A stretch of DNA of 64,000 bases from Actinoplanes lutulentus. Its GTDB lineage: Bacteria > Actinomycetota > Actinomycetes > Mycobacteriales > Micromonosporaceae. The translations under genes were made by a program, and so were the position numbers. The notes beneath the pieces were generated by a model. It worked only from the letters and a program-made list of their open reading frames with translations. It was not told where the DNA came from and searched no databases. This document shows, piece after piece, positions 8,477 through 17,166 of the stretch; positions within the stretch are counted from its first letter, which is position 1, and each line of letters begins with the position of its first letter. The stretch is taken from positions 62,001-126,000 of the forward strand of contig NZ_QLMJ01000016.1 in assembly GCF_003259845.1 (NCBI RefSeq), in the 5' to 3' direction.

Positions 8477-9354
8477 GGTGTGGCCGGTAGGTTCGGGCCG
8501 CTCGTCAGGAACGTGGCCACCGACGGGCTCTCCAGCGCGTGGGTGAGCTCCAGCAGACGCGGGTCGCCGGCCAGCCGGGACGGGGCGACCAGCACTGTCG
8601 CCCACGGGTTCTTCGGGCCGGGCTCGACGGCGAGGGCGTCCTTCTTCGGGTCGAGGCCGAGGATCGCCGCCTGCCGCGGGCTCAGGACCAGGGCGTCGTA
8701 CTGCGGATAGATCTCCGTGAGCCGTTCGTCGGAGTGCAGCCCGAGCAGCGACAGGTGCCGCAGCGAATCCTTGACGTTGGCCTCGGTGATGCTCAGGTCC
8801 ACCGGGGTGACGCCACCGAACGGGCGGTCCAGCTCGACCAGGTGTGCGCTCTGCAGCAGGTATAGGCCCCGCGCGAAGTTCTCGGTGCTGCCCGGCAGGA
8901 CGATCTTGGAGCCGTGCGGCAGGCTCTGCCCGGTGACCTCGTCCTCGACGACACCCATGTTGACCCAGGACGGGGTCTCCTTCAGGTCCGTCCACTTCGC
9001 CGAGTACAGCGCGTAGGGCTCGACGCTGACCTTTGACACCACGCTGAGCGACGGGTAGGACGCCTTGCCCTGCTCGAACGCCGGCGCCTGCTGATAAAAG
9101 GCCAGGTCGGCGTCTCCTGCCTCGATCCGCTCGTTGGCATCCGCGGGCGCGTCCACCAGCTGGACCTTCGTGGTCGGCGGGAGCAGGTTGTCGACCGTGT
9201 ACCGCAGGACGTCGCGGAAGGCGCCGGCGCCGGTGTAGATCAGAAGGGTGCCCTCGTCGGGCCGGTTGTAGCTGACCTCGGCCGTGGAGCCGCAGGCCGC
9301 CAGCCCGATCACGGAGGCCGCCAGGACCGCGATCATCCGGATTCGTCGCATCAC
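8473..9354 (-). CDS. NlpA/MetQ-like substrate-binding lipoprotein
   Basis: The 293-residue protein has a lipoprotein signal peptide with a GLAAC lipobox (Cys21), so it is anchored on the outer face of the membrane. The body (TGAGAFRDVLRYTVD, GDADLAFYQQAPAFEQGK, GVVEDEVTGQ) resembles the NlpA/MetQ family, which binds methionine or similar compounds for an ABC importer. No MetN or MetI partner lies next to it. It sits between the CopC-CopD gene (7 bases away) and the MFS gene (ATGA overlap). It may feed the SsuBC-like transporter upstream or act alone; the ligand is unknown. Confidence 0.78.
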   Translation of the reverse strand: MMRRIRMIAVLAASVIGLAACGSTAEVSYNRPDEGTLLIYTGAGAFRDVLRYTVDNLLPPTTKVQLVDAPADANERIEAGDADLAFYQQAPAFEQGKASYPSLSVVSKVSVEPYALYSAKWTDLKETPSWVNMGVVEDEVTGQSLPHGSKIVLPGSTENFARGLYLLQSAHLVELDRPFGGVTPVDLSITEANVKDSLRHLSLLGLHSDERLTEIYPQYDALVLSPRQAAILGLDPKKDALAVEPGPKNPWATVLVAPSRLAGDPRLLELTHALESPSVATFLTSGPNLPATP

Positions 9355-9361
9355 CGCACCT

Positions 9362-10909
9362 CTAGAGGACGTCGTAGAAGAAGGAGGCGACCCGCGGGCC
9401 GGCCGGAGTGTCGAACGTGATCGTCACCTGCCAGTTGCCGGAGACCGGGACGACCAGGTCACGGCTGCTCCAGCGCACGCCCTCGCCAGTGGGTTCGCCG
9501 CCGCCGAAAGTGACCGGCAGGCGCGCCACATTGGCCTCGCGGGAGGACAGGTCGACGGCCGGTGAGGAGTCCGCGCCGGCCGCGGCGGCGACGATCAGCT
9601 GCTGCGGGCCGCGACGCGTCGACGGGATCGTGATGTCCAGGACCGCGCCGTTGCCGAAATTCACCGTCGTGCTGACCGGCGGGTCGTAAGTGACAGTCGC
9701 CGGAGCCACCGACGACAGCACGCCGGTCGCACCGAACACCGCAGTCACCAGTAGCAGTTCGGCACGCAGGAAGTGGTGGGGCGCGATGCGGCGATGGACC
9801 AGCCCCGCCGCGGCCAGGGCCAGCGCCACCAGCGCCACTTTGATCAGCAGCGTTCGCCCGTACCCCGTACCCAAGAAGGCCAGGGGCGAAGGGATGCGCA
9901 GCAGCCCCAGCCCGAATCCGGTGCTCACCACCACCGCGGCGTGGGTTGCCGCGAAGCGATGCCACGTCGCCCGCGGGATGTCGCGGCGCAGCAGGAACGC
10001 GATCACCGCGACGCCGCCGAGCCAGGCCAGGACCGCGTAGACGTGCGTCAGCGTCAGCACCAGCGGCAACGGAAACAGCTGCGGGTCGGCGCCGTGCCCG
10101 CCGTAGGCCACCGCCGTGACCGTGGCCGCGGCAACGACCACCGCCAGGATCCGGTTCCGGCGCACCGATCCCACATCCGGCAGGTTCAGCCGTACGATCG
10201 TGACCGCGAGCGCGACCAGCGCCGAGATCCCGAATGCGGGGTTCACCGTTAGCAGGCTGCCCGCCGCTTCGCTGGAGATCCGGGTGACGCCGCCGGCGCG
10301 ATGACCAGCTTCGATGACCAGGCGGGTCACCAGGCCGGTGATCAGCAAACCGCTCCCCCACCGCACGATGCGCTGCCAGCCGCGGCGTTCCCGCAGGTGC
10401 GGCCAGAGCCAGGCGCTGACCAGCAGGACACCGCTGGACAACACCGCGCCGAGGTACACCGCCAGTTTCGCCAGGTAGGAGGCGATCGTGTCGGCGCTGC
10501 TGGTGGCCTGGGCGGTGGGCGCGGTCAGCAGGCCGGCGCCGGCGCCGACGGTGAACGCAGCCGACACCGACACGACGTGCGTGTCCACCGAGAGCAGCCG
10601 TGCCGTCGCCAGGAACGAGCCGTCCGGCAGGGCTGCGGCGAGACGGATCGTGACCACGGTGCGGTCCGCGTTCAGCTCGGCCGTCGTGACCCGGTGCCGG
10701 GTGCCGTCCTGGTCGATGACCTGCGCCGATCCCTCGACCAGGGCGACCGCCTCGTTGAGGGTGAAGACCACCTGGGACGGACCCTGGCCCAGGTGGCTGC
10801 CGTCGGTGGGGGTGGTGCCGACCAGGGTCGCGTGGGCCCATGCCGGCGACGGTGCTGTTCCGGCTCCCAGCAGCGCCAGCAGGAATACGACGACCAGTCG
10901 GCGGACCAT
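9362..10909 (-). CDS. CopC-CopD fusion, copper-binding/import membrane protein
   Basis: The 515-residue protein begins with a signal peptide ending SPAWA, so the mature protein would start with His (HATLVGTTP), the N-terminal copper ligand of CopC domains. A second conserved His is in SVDTHVVSVSAAF. After the CopC domain (to about residue 125) come about eight membrane helices of the CopD type, then a C-terminal extracytoplasmic beta domain (PVSTTVNFGNGAV, GNWQVTITFDTPAG). This is the YcnJ architecture, implicated in copper uptake. Only 3 bases separate it from the YcnI gene upstream. Its place inside a sulfonate operon is unusual. Confidence 0.85.
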   Translation of the reverse strand: MVRRLVVVFLLALLGAGTAPSPAWAHATLVGTTPTDGSHLGQGPSQVVFTLNEAVALVEGSAQVIDQDGTRHRVTTAELNADRTVVTIRLAAALPDGSFLATARLLSVDTHVVSVSAAFTVGAGAGLLTAPTAQATSSADTIASYLAKLAVYLGAVLSSGVLLVSAWLWPHLRERRGWQRIVRWGSGLLITGLVTRLVIEAGHRAGGVTRISSEAAGSLLTVNPAFGISALVALAVTIVRLNLPDVGSVRRNRILAVVVAAATVTAVAYGGHGADPQLFPLPLVLTLTHVYAVLAWLGGVAVIAFLLRRDIPRATWHRFAATHAAVVVSTGFGLGLLRIPSPLAFLGTGYGRTLLIKVALVALALAAAGLVHRRIAPHHFLRAELLLVTAVFGATGVLSSVAPATVTYDPPVSTTVNFGNGAVLDITIPSTRRGPQQLIVAAAAGADSSPAVDLSSREANVARLPVTFGGGEPTGEGVRWSSRDLVVPVSGNWQVTITFDTPAGPRVASFFYDVL

Positions 10910-10912
10910 GTC

Positions 10913-11572
10913 TTACCGGCCCCGCCGAGCCGCGGCGGACGCGGCCAGGATGACGGCGATACCGATCAGGGCCCATTGCGCGAGTTCGGTGCCGTTGCCG
11001 TCCGTGTCCTCCTCCGTCTGCTGCTCCGATGCCGCGAGCTGGGTCTCGTGGGTGGTCACCGCGCCGTGGTGGTCGGTCGCCGCCTCACCGAGGGTGACGA
11101 TCGGGGCGGGATGCTCCGGCTCGGAGACGGCGTCGACCGCGACCTCGTTCCATTCCACCGAGGTGCCGTCGCTGTACCGCTGAGTGGTGGGCAGCGGCAC
11201 CTCGTCGCGGTCCTTCGGCCACGGTCCGGCAGAGAACGTGAAGAGTCCGAACTCCGCCGGGCCGAGGCCTTTCTTGTCCTCGGCGGTCCAGGTGATGGTG
11301 GTGACCCGCTGACCGGTGGTCGATACCGTCGCCGACCAGCCGGGGATCGGCAGCACCCGTGCCGAGCTCAGGGTGACGTCATCGGGGATGGTCACGGTCA
11401 GCCCGATCGTCGAGGCGGTGTCGCTCTCGGTCGGGACGGTCAACCGGACCAGGCCGTATCCGCCTTTGCCGGGGCTGGAGCCCTCTACGCGTACATGAGC
11501 CTGCGCCGGAGGCGCGATGATCAGCGTGAGTGTCGCGCCCAGCAGGAGCACCGCCGTGAGTCGCGTCCTCAT
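10913..11572 (-). CDS. ycnI: YcnI-like (DUF1775) copper-binding protein
   Basis: The 219-residue protein has a signal peptide ending PPAQA, giving a mature N terminus HVRVEGSSP; the N-terminal His is the key copper ligand in YcnI proteins. The LTVPTESDTASTIGLTV stretch and PGWSATV are DUF1775 hallmarks. Acidic spacer residues and one C-terminal membrane helix (ALIGIAVILAASAAARR) anchor it to the outer membrane face. YcnI is thought to hand copper to CopCD/YcnJ, and the two are adjacent here. The ATG at 11572 overlaps the stop of the ABC permease (ATGA), which ties the copper pair to the importer operon. An upstream open frame in the track of the permease antisense is not used. Confidence 0.85.
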   Translation of the reverse strand: MRTRLTAVLLLGATLTLIIAPPAQAHVRVEGSSPGKGGYGLVRLTVPTESDTASTIGLTVTIPDDVTLSSARVLPIPGWSATVSTTGQRVTTITWTAEDKKGLGPAEFGLFTFSAGPWPKDRDEVPLPTTQRYSDGTSVEWNEVAVDAVSEPEHPAPIVTLGEAATDHHGAVTTHETQLAASEQQTEEDTDGNGTELAQWALIGIAVILAASAAARRGR

Positions 11573-12420
11573 CGGCTTGTCAGCCCTCGCTGCCAGCGGG
11601 TGAGGTAGCGCTCGGCGCCGGACATCAGGGCGTTGACCAGGATGCCGAGCAGGCCGAGGGTCAGGATGCCCGCGTAGATCTGCGGGGTCTGGAATCGGTA
11701 ACTGGCGTTGTTGATGTAGATGCCCAGGCCTTGCGCGCCGCCGACGAGTTCGGCGGCGACCAGGGCGGTGAAGGCGTTCGCGGCGGCGAGCCGGATGCCG
11801 GGGAAGAACGACGGGAGCGCCGCCGGCAGCACCACCTGACTGAATATGTACAGCCTGCCGGCGCCCAGCGTGCGGGCCGAGTTGATCAGGATGCGTTCCA
11901 CGCCGCCGACCGCGCCGACCGCGTTGATGAAGATCGGCCAGAAGCAGGCCCAGACCACGATGGCGACTTTCGACTCCTCGCCGATGCCGAGGAACGCGAC
12001 GAAGACCGGCAGCAGGGCCAGCAGCGACAGGTTGCGGAAGAAGAGCAGGACCGGCTCGGCGAGCTTGCCGAAGACCGGGACCGAGCCGACCAGGATGCCC
12101 AGCACGATCCCGACGACCAGGGCGATCCCGAAGCCGATCACCGCGCGCTGGATGCTCGGCCACGCGTCGGCCGGGATCGAGCCGTCCGCGATGCCGTCGA
12201 CGAAGGCCTTCAGCGTCTCCTGCGGGGTGGCCAGGTACAGCGAGCTGATCAGTCCGCGATCGATCACCAGCCACCAGACCAGCAGGAAGCCGAGGAGGCC
12301 GACCGTGCCGTAGATCAGGCTGTCGTACTTGAGTGCTTTGCGGCGCTGGGGTCTGGTAATCGGCGGCGCGGCCGGCTCCTGTTTCTGAGCCCGCTGCGGC
12401 TCAGTGATTGTCGGTGCCAA
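11569..12420 (-). CDS. ABC transporter permease, SsuC/TauC-like
   Basis: This 283-residue protein has about six membrane helices and the cytoplasmic EAA-type loop (ILINSARTLGAGRLYIFSQV) that contacts the ATPase. It matches permeases for sulfonate, taurine or nitrate import. I keep the TTG start at 12420 because GGAGGAGG lies 6 bases upstream. This start sits 20 bases inside the end of the ATPase gene. The stop overlaps the YcnI start. Together with the ATPase and the lipoprotein next to it, it forms an importer. Confidence 0.87.
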   Translation of the reverse strand: MAPTITEPQRAQKQEPAAPPITRPQRRKALKYDSLIYGTVGLLGFLLVWWLVIDRGLISSLYLATPQETLKAFVDGIADGSIPADAWPSIQRAVIGFGIALVVGIVLGILVGSVPVFGKLAEPVLLFFRNLSLLALLPVFVAFLGIGEESKVAIVVWACFWPIFINAVGAVGGVERILINSARTLGAGRLYIFSQVVLPAALPSFFPGIRLAAANAFTALVAAELVGGAQGLGIYINNASYRFQTPQIYAGILTLGLLGILVNALMSGAERYLTRWQRGLTSR

Positions 12421-13192
12421 GGCGCACCTCCTCCTCGAGGATCCGCGCGACCTGCGAACGGATATGGATGAAGTCCTCGGTGTTGCGGGACTCGCTGGTA
12501 CGCGGACGCGGCAGATCGACGTCGATCAGGGCCTTGACCCGGCCGGGCGCGCGGGTCATCACGGCGATCCGGTCGGACAGGAAGATCGCCTCGTCGATCG
12601 AGTGGGTGACGAAGAGGACGGTCTTCTTCGTCGTGCCGTTCTCCCAGATCCGCAGAAGCTCGCCCTGGAGGAACTCGCGGGTCTGTGCGTCCAGGGCGGC
12701 GAACGGCTCGTCGAAGAGCAGGACGTCCGGCTCGTAGGCGAGGATCCGGGCGATCGCGACACGCTGGCGCATGCCGCCGGAGAGCTGGTGCGGTAGCCGG
12801 TTCGCGGCCGTCTGCAGCCCGACGGTCCTGAGCACCTCGGCGGCGCGGTCCCGGCGTTCCTTGCGGGGCACGCCCCGGATCTTCAGGCCGGCCTCGACGT
12901 TCTTCTGCGCGGTGAGCCACGGGAACAGCGCGTAGCTCTGGAAGACGACGCCGACGTCCTTGTTCACACCCTCGACGTGCTTGCCGTCGACCAGGACGTC
13001 ACCGCCGTCGTAGGTCTCCAGGCCGGCCAGGATGTTCAGGAACGTCGACTTGCCGCAGCCGCTGGGCCCGAGCAGGGAGAGGAACTCGCCGCCCTTGATC
13101 TGGAGGTCGAAGTCCTCGAGGACCTTGTTGCCCGGGAACTCTTTCTCGACGCCGTGTGCCGCGATCTTGGCGGTCTGAACGGCCGTCGTCAT
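12401..13192 (-). CDS. ABC transporter ATP-binding protein, SsuB/TauB-like
   Basis: The 263-residue protein has Walker A GPSGCGKST, Q-loop VVFQSYALFPW, signature LSGGMRQR, Walker B VLLFDEPFAALD and the switch His in VTHSIDEA. These define the SsuB/TauB/NrtD group, which powers uptake of sulfonates, taurine or nitrate. Its ATG overlaps the stop of the substrate-binding gene (ATGA) and its 3' end overlaps the permease start by 20 bases. The monooxygenase neighbours favour a sulfur compound as cargo. Confidence 0.88.
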   Translation of the reverse strand: MTTAVQTAKIAAHGVEKEFPGNKVLEDFDLQIKGGEFLSLLGPSGCGKSTFLNILAGLETYDGGDVLVDGKHVEGVNKDVGVVFQSYALFPWLTAQKNVEAGLKIRGVPRKERRDRAAEVLRTVGLQTAANRLPHQLSGGMRQRVAIARILAYEPDVLLFDEPFAALDAQTREFLQGELLRIWENGTTKKTVLFVTHSIDEAIFLSDRIAVMTRAPGRVKALIDVDLPRPRTSESRNTEDFIHIRSQVARILEEEVRLGTDNH

Positions 13193-14283
13193 TTCTGCAC
13201 CAGCGGGCTGTCCAGGATCCCGGTGTTCTGGGTGTCCCTGATGATCGTCTTGTTCTGGGTCTGCGAGACCAGCAGGTCGGCCGTCTTGGCGTACGGGTTG
13301 TAGGCGTTCGTCGCCATCTGCTCGATCGTCACCTCACGCCACGTCGGGGTGACCTCGCCGACCTCCTCGACCAGGTCCCACCAGAGCTGCAGGCTCTCCT
13401 TGTCGAGCAGCGCGTTCGGCGCGTAGTGCCAGTTCGTGGTCTGCTCCACCGGGTACCCGGTGGTCTTGCCGGCGATCTCGGCCGACTCCTTCGGGTGCTC
13501 GTTGGCCCAGTTCGCCGTCTTGGCGATGATGCCGACGAACTCACGGGCCGCCTCGGGGTTCTTCTTGAGCCAGATGTTGCTCGCCTTGAACGGCGCCTGG
13601 CCGCCCAGCTCGCCCCAGTCGTCGAACGACGTGGCGATCTGAGTGAACTTCTCCTTCTGGCTCAGCAGCACGCCGATCAGCGGCGGGTGGAAGACGCCGA
13701 GGTCGATCTCGCCCTTGTCCAGCGCCGGCGCGACCAGCTCGTTCTTCAGCTCGACGAACTCGACCTTGTTCAGGTCGACGCCGTTGTCCTTGAGCAGCCG
13801 CTTGATCACCAGGTCGGTGCAGCTGTTGAAGCCGGATACGCCGATCTTGCCGCCCTCGATGGCTTTCCAGTTGTTCTTGTTGATCGGCGAGCCGGCCTTG
13901 GTGAAGTACGACATGTGCGGCTCTTCCGGCAGGTCGAGCATGCTGGAGGCGATCAGCGTGAACCCCTTGACGCCCTTGGAGTACGCGGTGATGTTGTCGC
14001 TCTGCATACCGGTGGCGATGTCCACCTTGCCCTGGTCGAGCAGCTGGGTCGCGGGCACCGTGGTCGCCGGCCCGACGTACTCGGGGCGAACGCCGGCGTC
14101 CTTCCAGTAACCGAGCTCGTCGGCGATGCGGACCAGCGACAGCGCGGTCGGCGAGTTGGCGAACCGGAAACTCACGAAGTCACCGCCGGCGTCGTCGCCG
14201 CCGCAGCCGGCCAGCAGCGAGGCGACGGTGACGAGCACCGCACCTGCTGCGGTCGCTCTCCACTTTCTACCGGAAGGGCTCAT
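13189..14283 (-). CDS. ABC substrate-binding lipoprotein, SsuA/NMT1-like
   Basis: The 364-residue protein carries a lipobox LLAGCGG (Cys27). The fold is the SsuA/TauA/NMT1 type: SFRFANSPTALSLVRIADELG at the start, VDIATGMQSDNITA for the ligand loop and GVSGFNSCTDLVIKRLLKDN in the second lobe. It would capture the substrate outside the membrane and give it to the permease. AAGGAA stands 5 bases before the ATG. It opens the importer part of the operon and is separated from the upstream monooxygenase gene by 305 bases with hairpins, so it may have its own promoter. Confidence 0.87.
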   Translation of the reverse strand: MSPSGRKWRATAAGAVLVTVASLLAGCGGDDAGGDFVSFRFANSPTALSLVRIADELGYWKDAGVRPEYVGPATTVPATQLLDQGKVDIATGMQSDNITAYSKGVKGFTLIASSMLDLPEEPHMSYFTKAGSPINKNNWKAIEGGKIGVSGFNSCTDLVIKRLLKDNGVDLNKVEFVELKNELVAPALDKGEIDLGVFHPPLIGVLLSQKEKFTQIATSFDDWGELGGQAPFKASNIWLKKNPEAAREFVGIIAKTANWANEHPKESAEIAGKTTGYPVEQTTNWHYAPNALLDKESLQLWWDLVEEVGEVTPTWREVTIEQMATNAYNPYAKTADLLVSQTQNKTIIRDTQNTGILDSPLVQK

Positions 14284-14588
14284 GGCGGTTCCTTTCCTTA
14301 CGGTGCAGACTCAGGCCTCCGCCAGCGCGTTTGCCCTGGTCGGTACTCGAATCAGTCTCAAGTGGCCGTAGTCGGCTATCAACGCTGCCGGGCTTCACGA
14401 ATGCTGTAGCTGAGCTTCACGCTTGTGCCGTTCTCACCTGGGGTTCTCCGGGCAGGGCACGGCCTTTCCCGCAGCCATGCCCGGCCTTTTCTGGAGCCGT
14501 GCGCGGTCTTCTTGTGGCAGGGCATGGCTGCGGGACAGTGCGCGCGTTCGCGCACCGCCGTGGCGTTGTGTACGGCTGTTGCCCGGTC
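14284..14588. other. 305-base intergenic region with hairpins
   Basis: No gene is seen here. It lies after the stop of the LLM gene at 14589 and before the lipoprotein gene, both on the minus strand. It contains a perfect 15-bp inverted repeat (14468-14482 with 14520-14534) and a 7-bp stem hairpin (14538-14544 with 14549-14555). It probably ends transcription of the monooxygenases partly and carries a promoter for the importer genes; neither role is proven by the sequence. Confidence 0.5.
14468..14534. repeat. Perfect 15-bp inverted repeat, 37-base spacer
   Basis: CCCGCAGCCATGCCC at 14468-14482 is matched exactly by its reverse complement at 14520-14534. The long loop and the lack of a T tract make a simple terminator uncertain. 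A second small hairpin follows at 14538-14555 (GTGCGCG arms). Together they sit in the gap between the monooxygenase block and the importer block, so a role in partial termination or RNA processing is plausible. Confidence 0.55.
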
Positions 14589-15944
14589 TCAGACCCGGGC
14601 CGGTGTCACCTGTCCGGTGAGCGCGGGCAGGCCCAGGTTGTCGCGCAGGGTCGTGCCTTCGTATTCGGTACGCAGCGATCCGCGCTCCTGCAACAGCGGG
14701 ACCACGCGATCGACGAACTCGTCGATCCCGGCCGGTGTCAGGTGCGAGCCGATGATGAAGCCGTCGGAGCCGTCGCTCTGCACGAAGGCGTCGAGCCGGT
14801 CGGCCACCTGTGTGGGTGTGCCGACGAACTCGGTCCGACCGAACACGTGGATCGCCAGCTCACGCAGGGTGTATTTGTTGGCCTCGGCGATCTCCCGCCA
14901 CTGCGCGACCGTCTCGGGCGCGTTCTGGTGGATCCGCGCCCGGCCCTGGATGAACGGCGGCGCTTCGGTGTCCGGATCCACGTCGGGCAGCGGACCGTCC
15001 GGGTCGAAGGCTGACAGGTCACGGTTCCAGACGGTCTCCAGCAGGACCTGCGCCCCACGGCCGCTGATCTGCGCGTACGTGATCTCGCGGTGCCGTTCGA
15101 TCGCGTCGGCCTCGGTGTCACCGAGCACGAACGACGCGCCGGGCAGCACCTTCGGACGCCCGGGTACCCCGGAGCGCTGCCGGATGTCGCGGTAGAACGC
15201 CTGCGCCTCGGCCAGGGTGTGGTACGGCGAGAAGATCGCGTCCGGTCCCCCGCCTGCGGCGAACTCTCGCCCCTCGGAGGAGACTCCGGCCTGCAGGATG
15301 ACGGGCTGTCCCTGCGGGCTGCGGGGCACGGTGAACCGGCCACTGATGTCGAACTGCCGGCCGCTGAACGCGAACGACCCGGCGTCCGGTCGCCGCAGGA
15401 ATTGCCCGCTCTCCTTGTCGGCGACGATGTCGTCGTCGGCCCACGAGTCCCACAGCTGCCGGGCGGCGGCCAGGAATTCCTCGGCGCGGGTGTATCGGTC
15501 GGCCCGGTCCAGGAAGCCACCCCGGCGGAAGTTCCCGCCGGTGAACGCGTCCGACGAGGTGACGATGTTCCAACCGGCCCGGCCTCCGGACAGGTGGTCC
15601 AGCGTGGCGAGTTGGCGGGCCAGTTCGTACGGCTCGTTGAAGGTGGCGTTGACCGTGGCGATCAGGCCGAGATGCTCGGTGACCGCGGCGAGAGCGGTGA
15701 GCACGGTGATCGCGTCCGGGCGGCCGATGACGTCCTGGTCGAAGATCTCGCCCTGGCGTTCCCGCAGCGCGAGGCCTTCGGCGAGGAAGAAGAAGTCGAA
15801 CTTGCCGCGCTCGGCGGCCTGCGCGGCGTGCCGGAACGTGGCGAAGTCGATCTGGCTGCCGGCGTCCGGGTCCGACCAGACGGTCGAGTGGTTCACCCCG
15901 CCCAGGTAGTGACCGAGAATGATCTGTTTCCGGGGTTTGCTCAC
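14589..15944 (-). CDS. FMN-dependent monooxygenase, NtaA/SnaA/DszA (LLM) family
   Basis: The 451-residue protein opens KQIILGHYLGGVNHSTVW and shows the family blocks GKFDFFFLAEGLALRER, ATVNATFNEPYELARQLATLD and GRAGWNIVTSSDAFTGGNF. These belong to the luciferase-like monooxygenases related to nitrilotriacetate monooxygenase A and the dibenzothiophene sulfone enzyme DszA. They use FMNH2 supplied by a separate reductase to cleave C-N or C-S bonds in the cytoplasm. The length (about 450) is normal. It follows the next LLM gene by 17 bases and shares its operon. Confidence 0.88.
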   Translation of the reverse strand: MSKPRKQIILGHYLGGVNHSTVWSDPDAGSQIDFATFRHAAQAAERGKFDFFFLAEGLALRERQGEIFDQDVIGRPDAITVLTALAAVTEHLGLIATVNATFNEPYELARQLATLDHLSGGRAGWNIVTSSDAFTGGNFRRGGFLDRADRYTRAEEFLAAARQLWDSWADDDIVADKESGQFLRRPDAGSFAFSGRQFDISGRFTVPRSPQGQPVILQAGVSSEGREFAAGGGPDAIFSPYHTLAEAQAFYRDIRQRSGVPGRPKVLPGASFVLGDTEADAIERHREITYAQISGRGAQVLLETVWNRDLSAFDPDGPLPDVDPDTEAPPFIQGRARIHQNAPETVAQWREIAEANKYTLRELAIHVFGRTEFVGTPTQVADRLDAFVQSDGSDGFIIGSHLTPAGIDEFVDRVVPLLQERGSLRTEYEGTTLRDNLGLPALTGQVTPARV

Positions 15945-15961
15945 AGTGACTTCCGTTCGTT

Positions 15962-17146
15962 CTAAACGGGCTGGTAACGGCTGGTCGGGCGGTCGAGGCC
16001 GAGATGGCCGCGCAGTGTGGACGACGTGTACCGCGTCCGGAACAAGCCTCGGCGCTGCAGCTCCGGCACGAGCAGGCCGGTGATCGCGGTCAGGTCGTCC
16101 GGCAGCACACCGGGCCGCAGCCGCACCCCGTCGTAACCGAGCTGGTGCAGCTCCTCGATGTGGTCGGCGATCGTGGTGACACTGCCGGCCAGGATCCGCG
16201 CGTCGGAGACGTGGTCGCTCGTGGCGGCTTTGTCCGGCCTTGCTTTGTCCGGCCTTGCTTTGTCCGTGTCGAGGTGGACCAGCAGGTCGGCGAAGATCTT
16301 CAGCTGGCCGTCGCGGCCCGCCGCGGCCACCTCCCGCAGCACCTCGTCACGGATCCGGATCGCGCCGGCGGTGTCGAGTGGCGTCACGAACAGCACGTCG
16401 GCCTGGCGGGCGGCCAGCCGGTACGGCACGGTCGCGTGCCCGAGCGCGGTGACCAGCGGCTGGCCCTGCGGCGGCCGCGGGGTGATCGACGGGCCTCGCA
16501 CCGAGAACCACCGGCCCTCGAAGTTGATCCGGTGCAACCGGTCGCGGTCGATGAACCGGCCGGTCGTCACGTCGCGGATCTCGGCGTCGTCCTGCCAGCT
16601 GTCCCAGAGCCGGCGGACCACCTCGACGTAGTCGGCGGCCTCGTCGAAGCGCTCGGCGACGAACTGCTGGATCTCCGGCGTGTTCAGCAGCCGCAGGTTC
16701 AGGTCCGGCAGCTCCCGGCGGCCGAACAGCGCTGCCTCGCCGCCAAAGCCACCGGTCCGGATCTGGACGCCGGCCCGGCCGGTGCTGACGTAGTCGAGGG
16801 TGGCGATGTTCTTCGCGGTGTGGAACGGCTCGGTGTGGGTGGTGGTCACGACCGGGACGACACCGATGTACTCGGTCACGGGTGCGACGCGGGCCGCGAT
16901 CCCCACGGCGTCGAGCCGTCCCCGGACCTGGTCGGTGCGCTCGTCCGGGGCGAAGGGGTCGGCGGATTGGATGGTGAGCGAGTCGTCGATGGTCGCGAAG
17001 TCCAGCAATCCGCGCTCGGCCTCGGCTAGCAGGCCGGACCAGTATCCGGCGGTCAGCAGGTCGCGAGGCCGTGCCTGCGGGGTGCGCCAGGCGGCCGGGT
17101 GCCAGCCGGCGCCGTCCAGGGCGACGGCGAGATGAAGCTGAGTCAC
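15962..17146 (-). CDS. LLM flavin-dependent monooxygenase
   Basis: This 394-residue protein (QLHLAVALDGAGWHPAAW) is a luciferase-like monooxygenase with the blocks GLLDFATIDDSLT, VVTTTHTEPFHTAKNIATLD and STGRAGVQIRTGG. I chose the GTG at 17146 because AAAGGA lies 7 bases upstream and the frame before it lacks homology. It carries a small in-frame duplication, three DKARP/DKAAT units near residue 300, from a 15-bp tandem repeat around 16230-16265. Sitting between two other LLM genes, it probably attacks another organosulfur substrate. Confidence 0.85.
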   Translation of the reverse strand: MTQLHLAVALDGAGWHPAAWRTPQARPRDLLTAGYWSGLLAEAERGLLDFATIDDSLTIQSADPFAPDERTDQVRGRLDAVGIAARVAPVTEYIGVVPVVTTTHTEPFHTAKNIATLDYVSTGRAGVQIRTGGFGGEAALFGRRELPDLNLRLLNTPEIQQFVAERFDEAADYVEVVRRLWDSWQDDAEIRDVTTGRFIDRDRLHRINFEGRWFSVRGPSITPRPPQGQPLVTALGHATVPYRLAARQADVLFVTPLDTAGAIRIRDEVLREVAAAGRDGQLKIFADLLVHLDTDKARPDKARPDKAATSDHVSDARILAGSVTTIADHIEELHQLGYDGVRLRPGVLPDDLTAITGLLVPELQRRGLFRTRYTSSTLRGHLGLDRPTSRYQPV

Positions 17147-17166
17147 AGAGGTTTCCTTTCCGGCAC

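Noticed and set aside
14284..14588. SAM or other riboswitch in front of the importer genes
   Set aside because: The hairpins do not match the conserved core of a sulfur riboswitch that I know, so only inverted repeats are reported.
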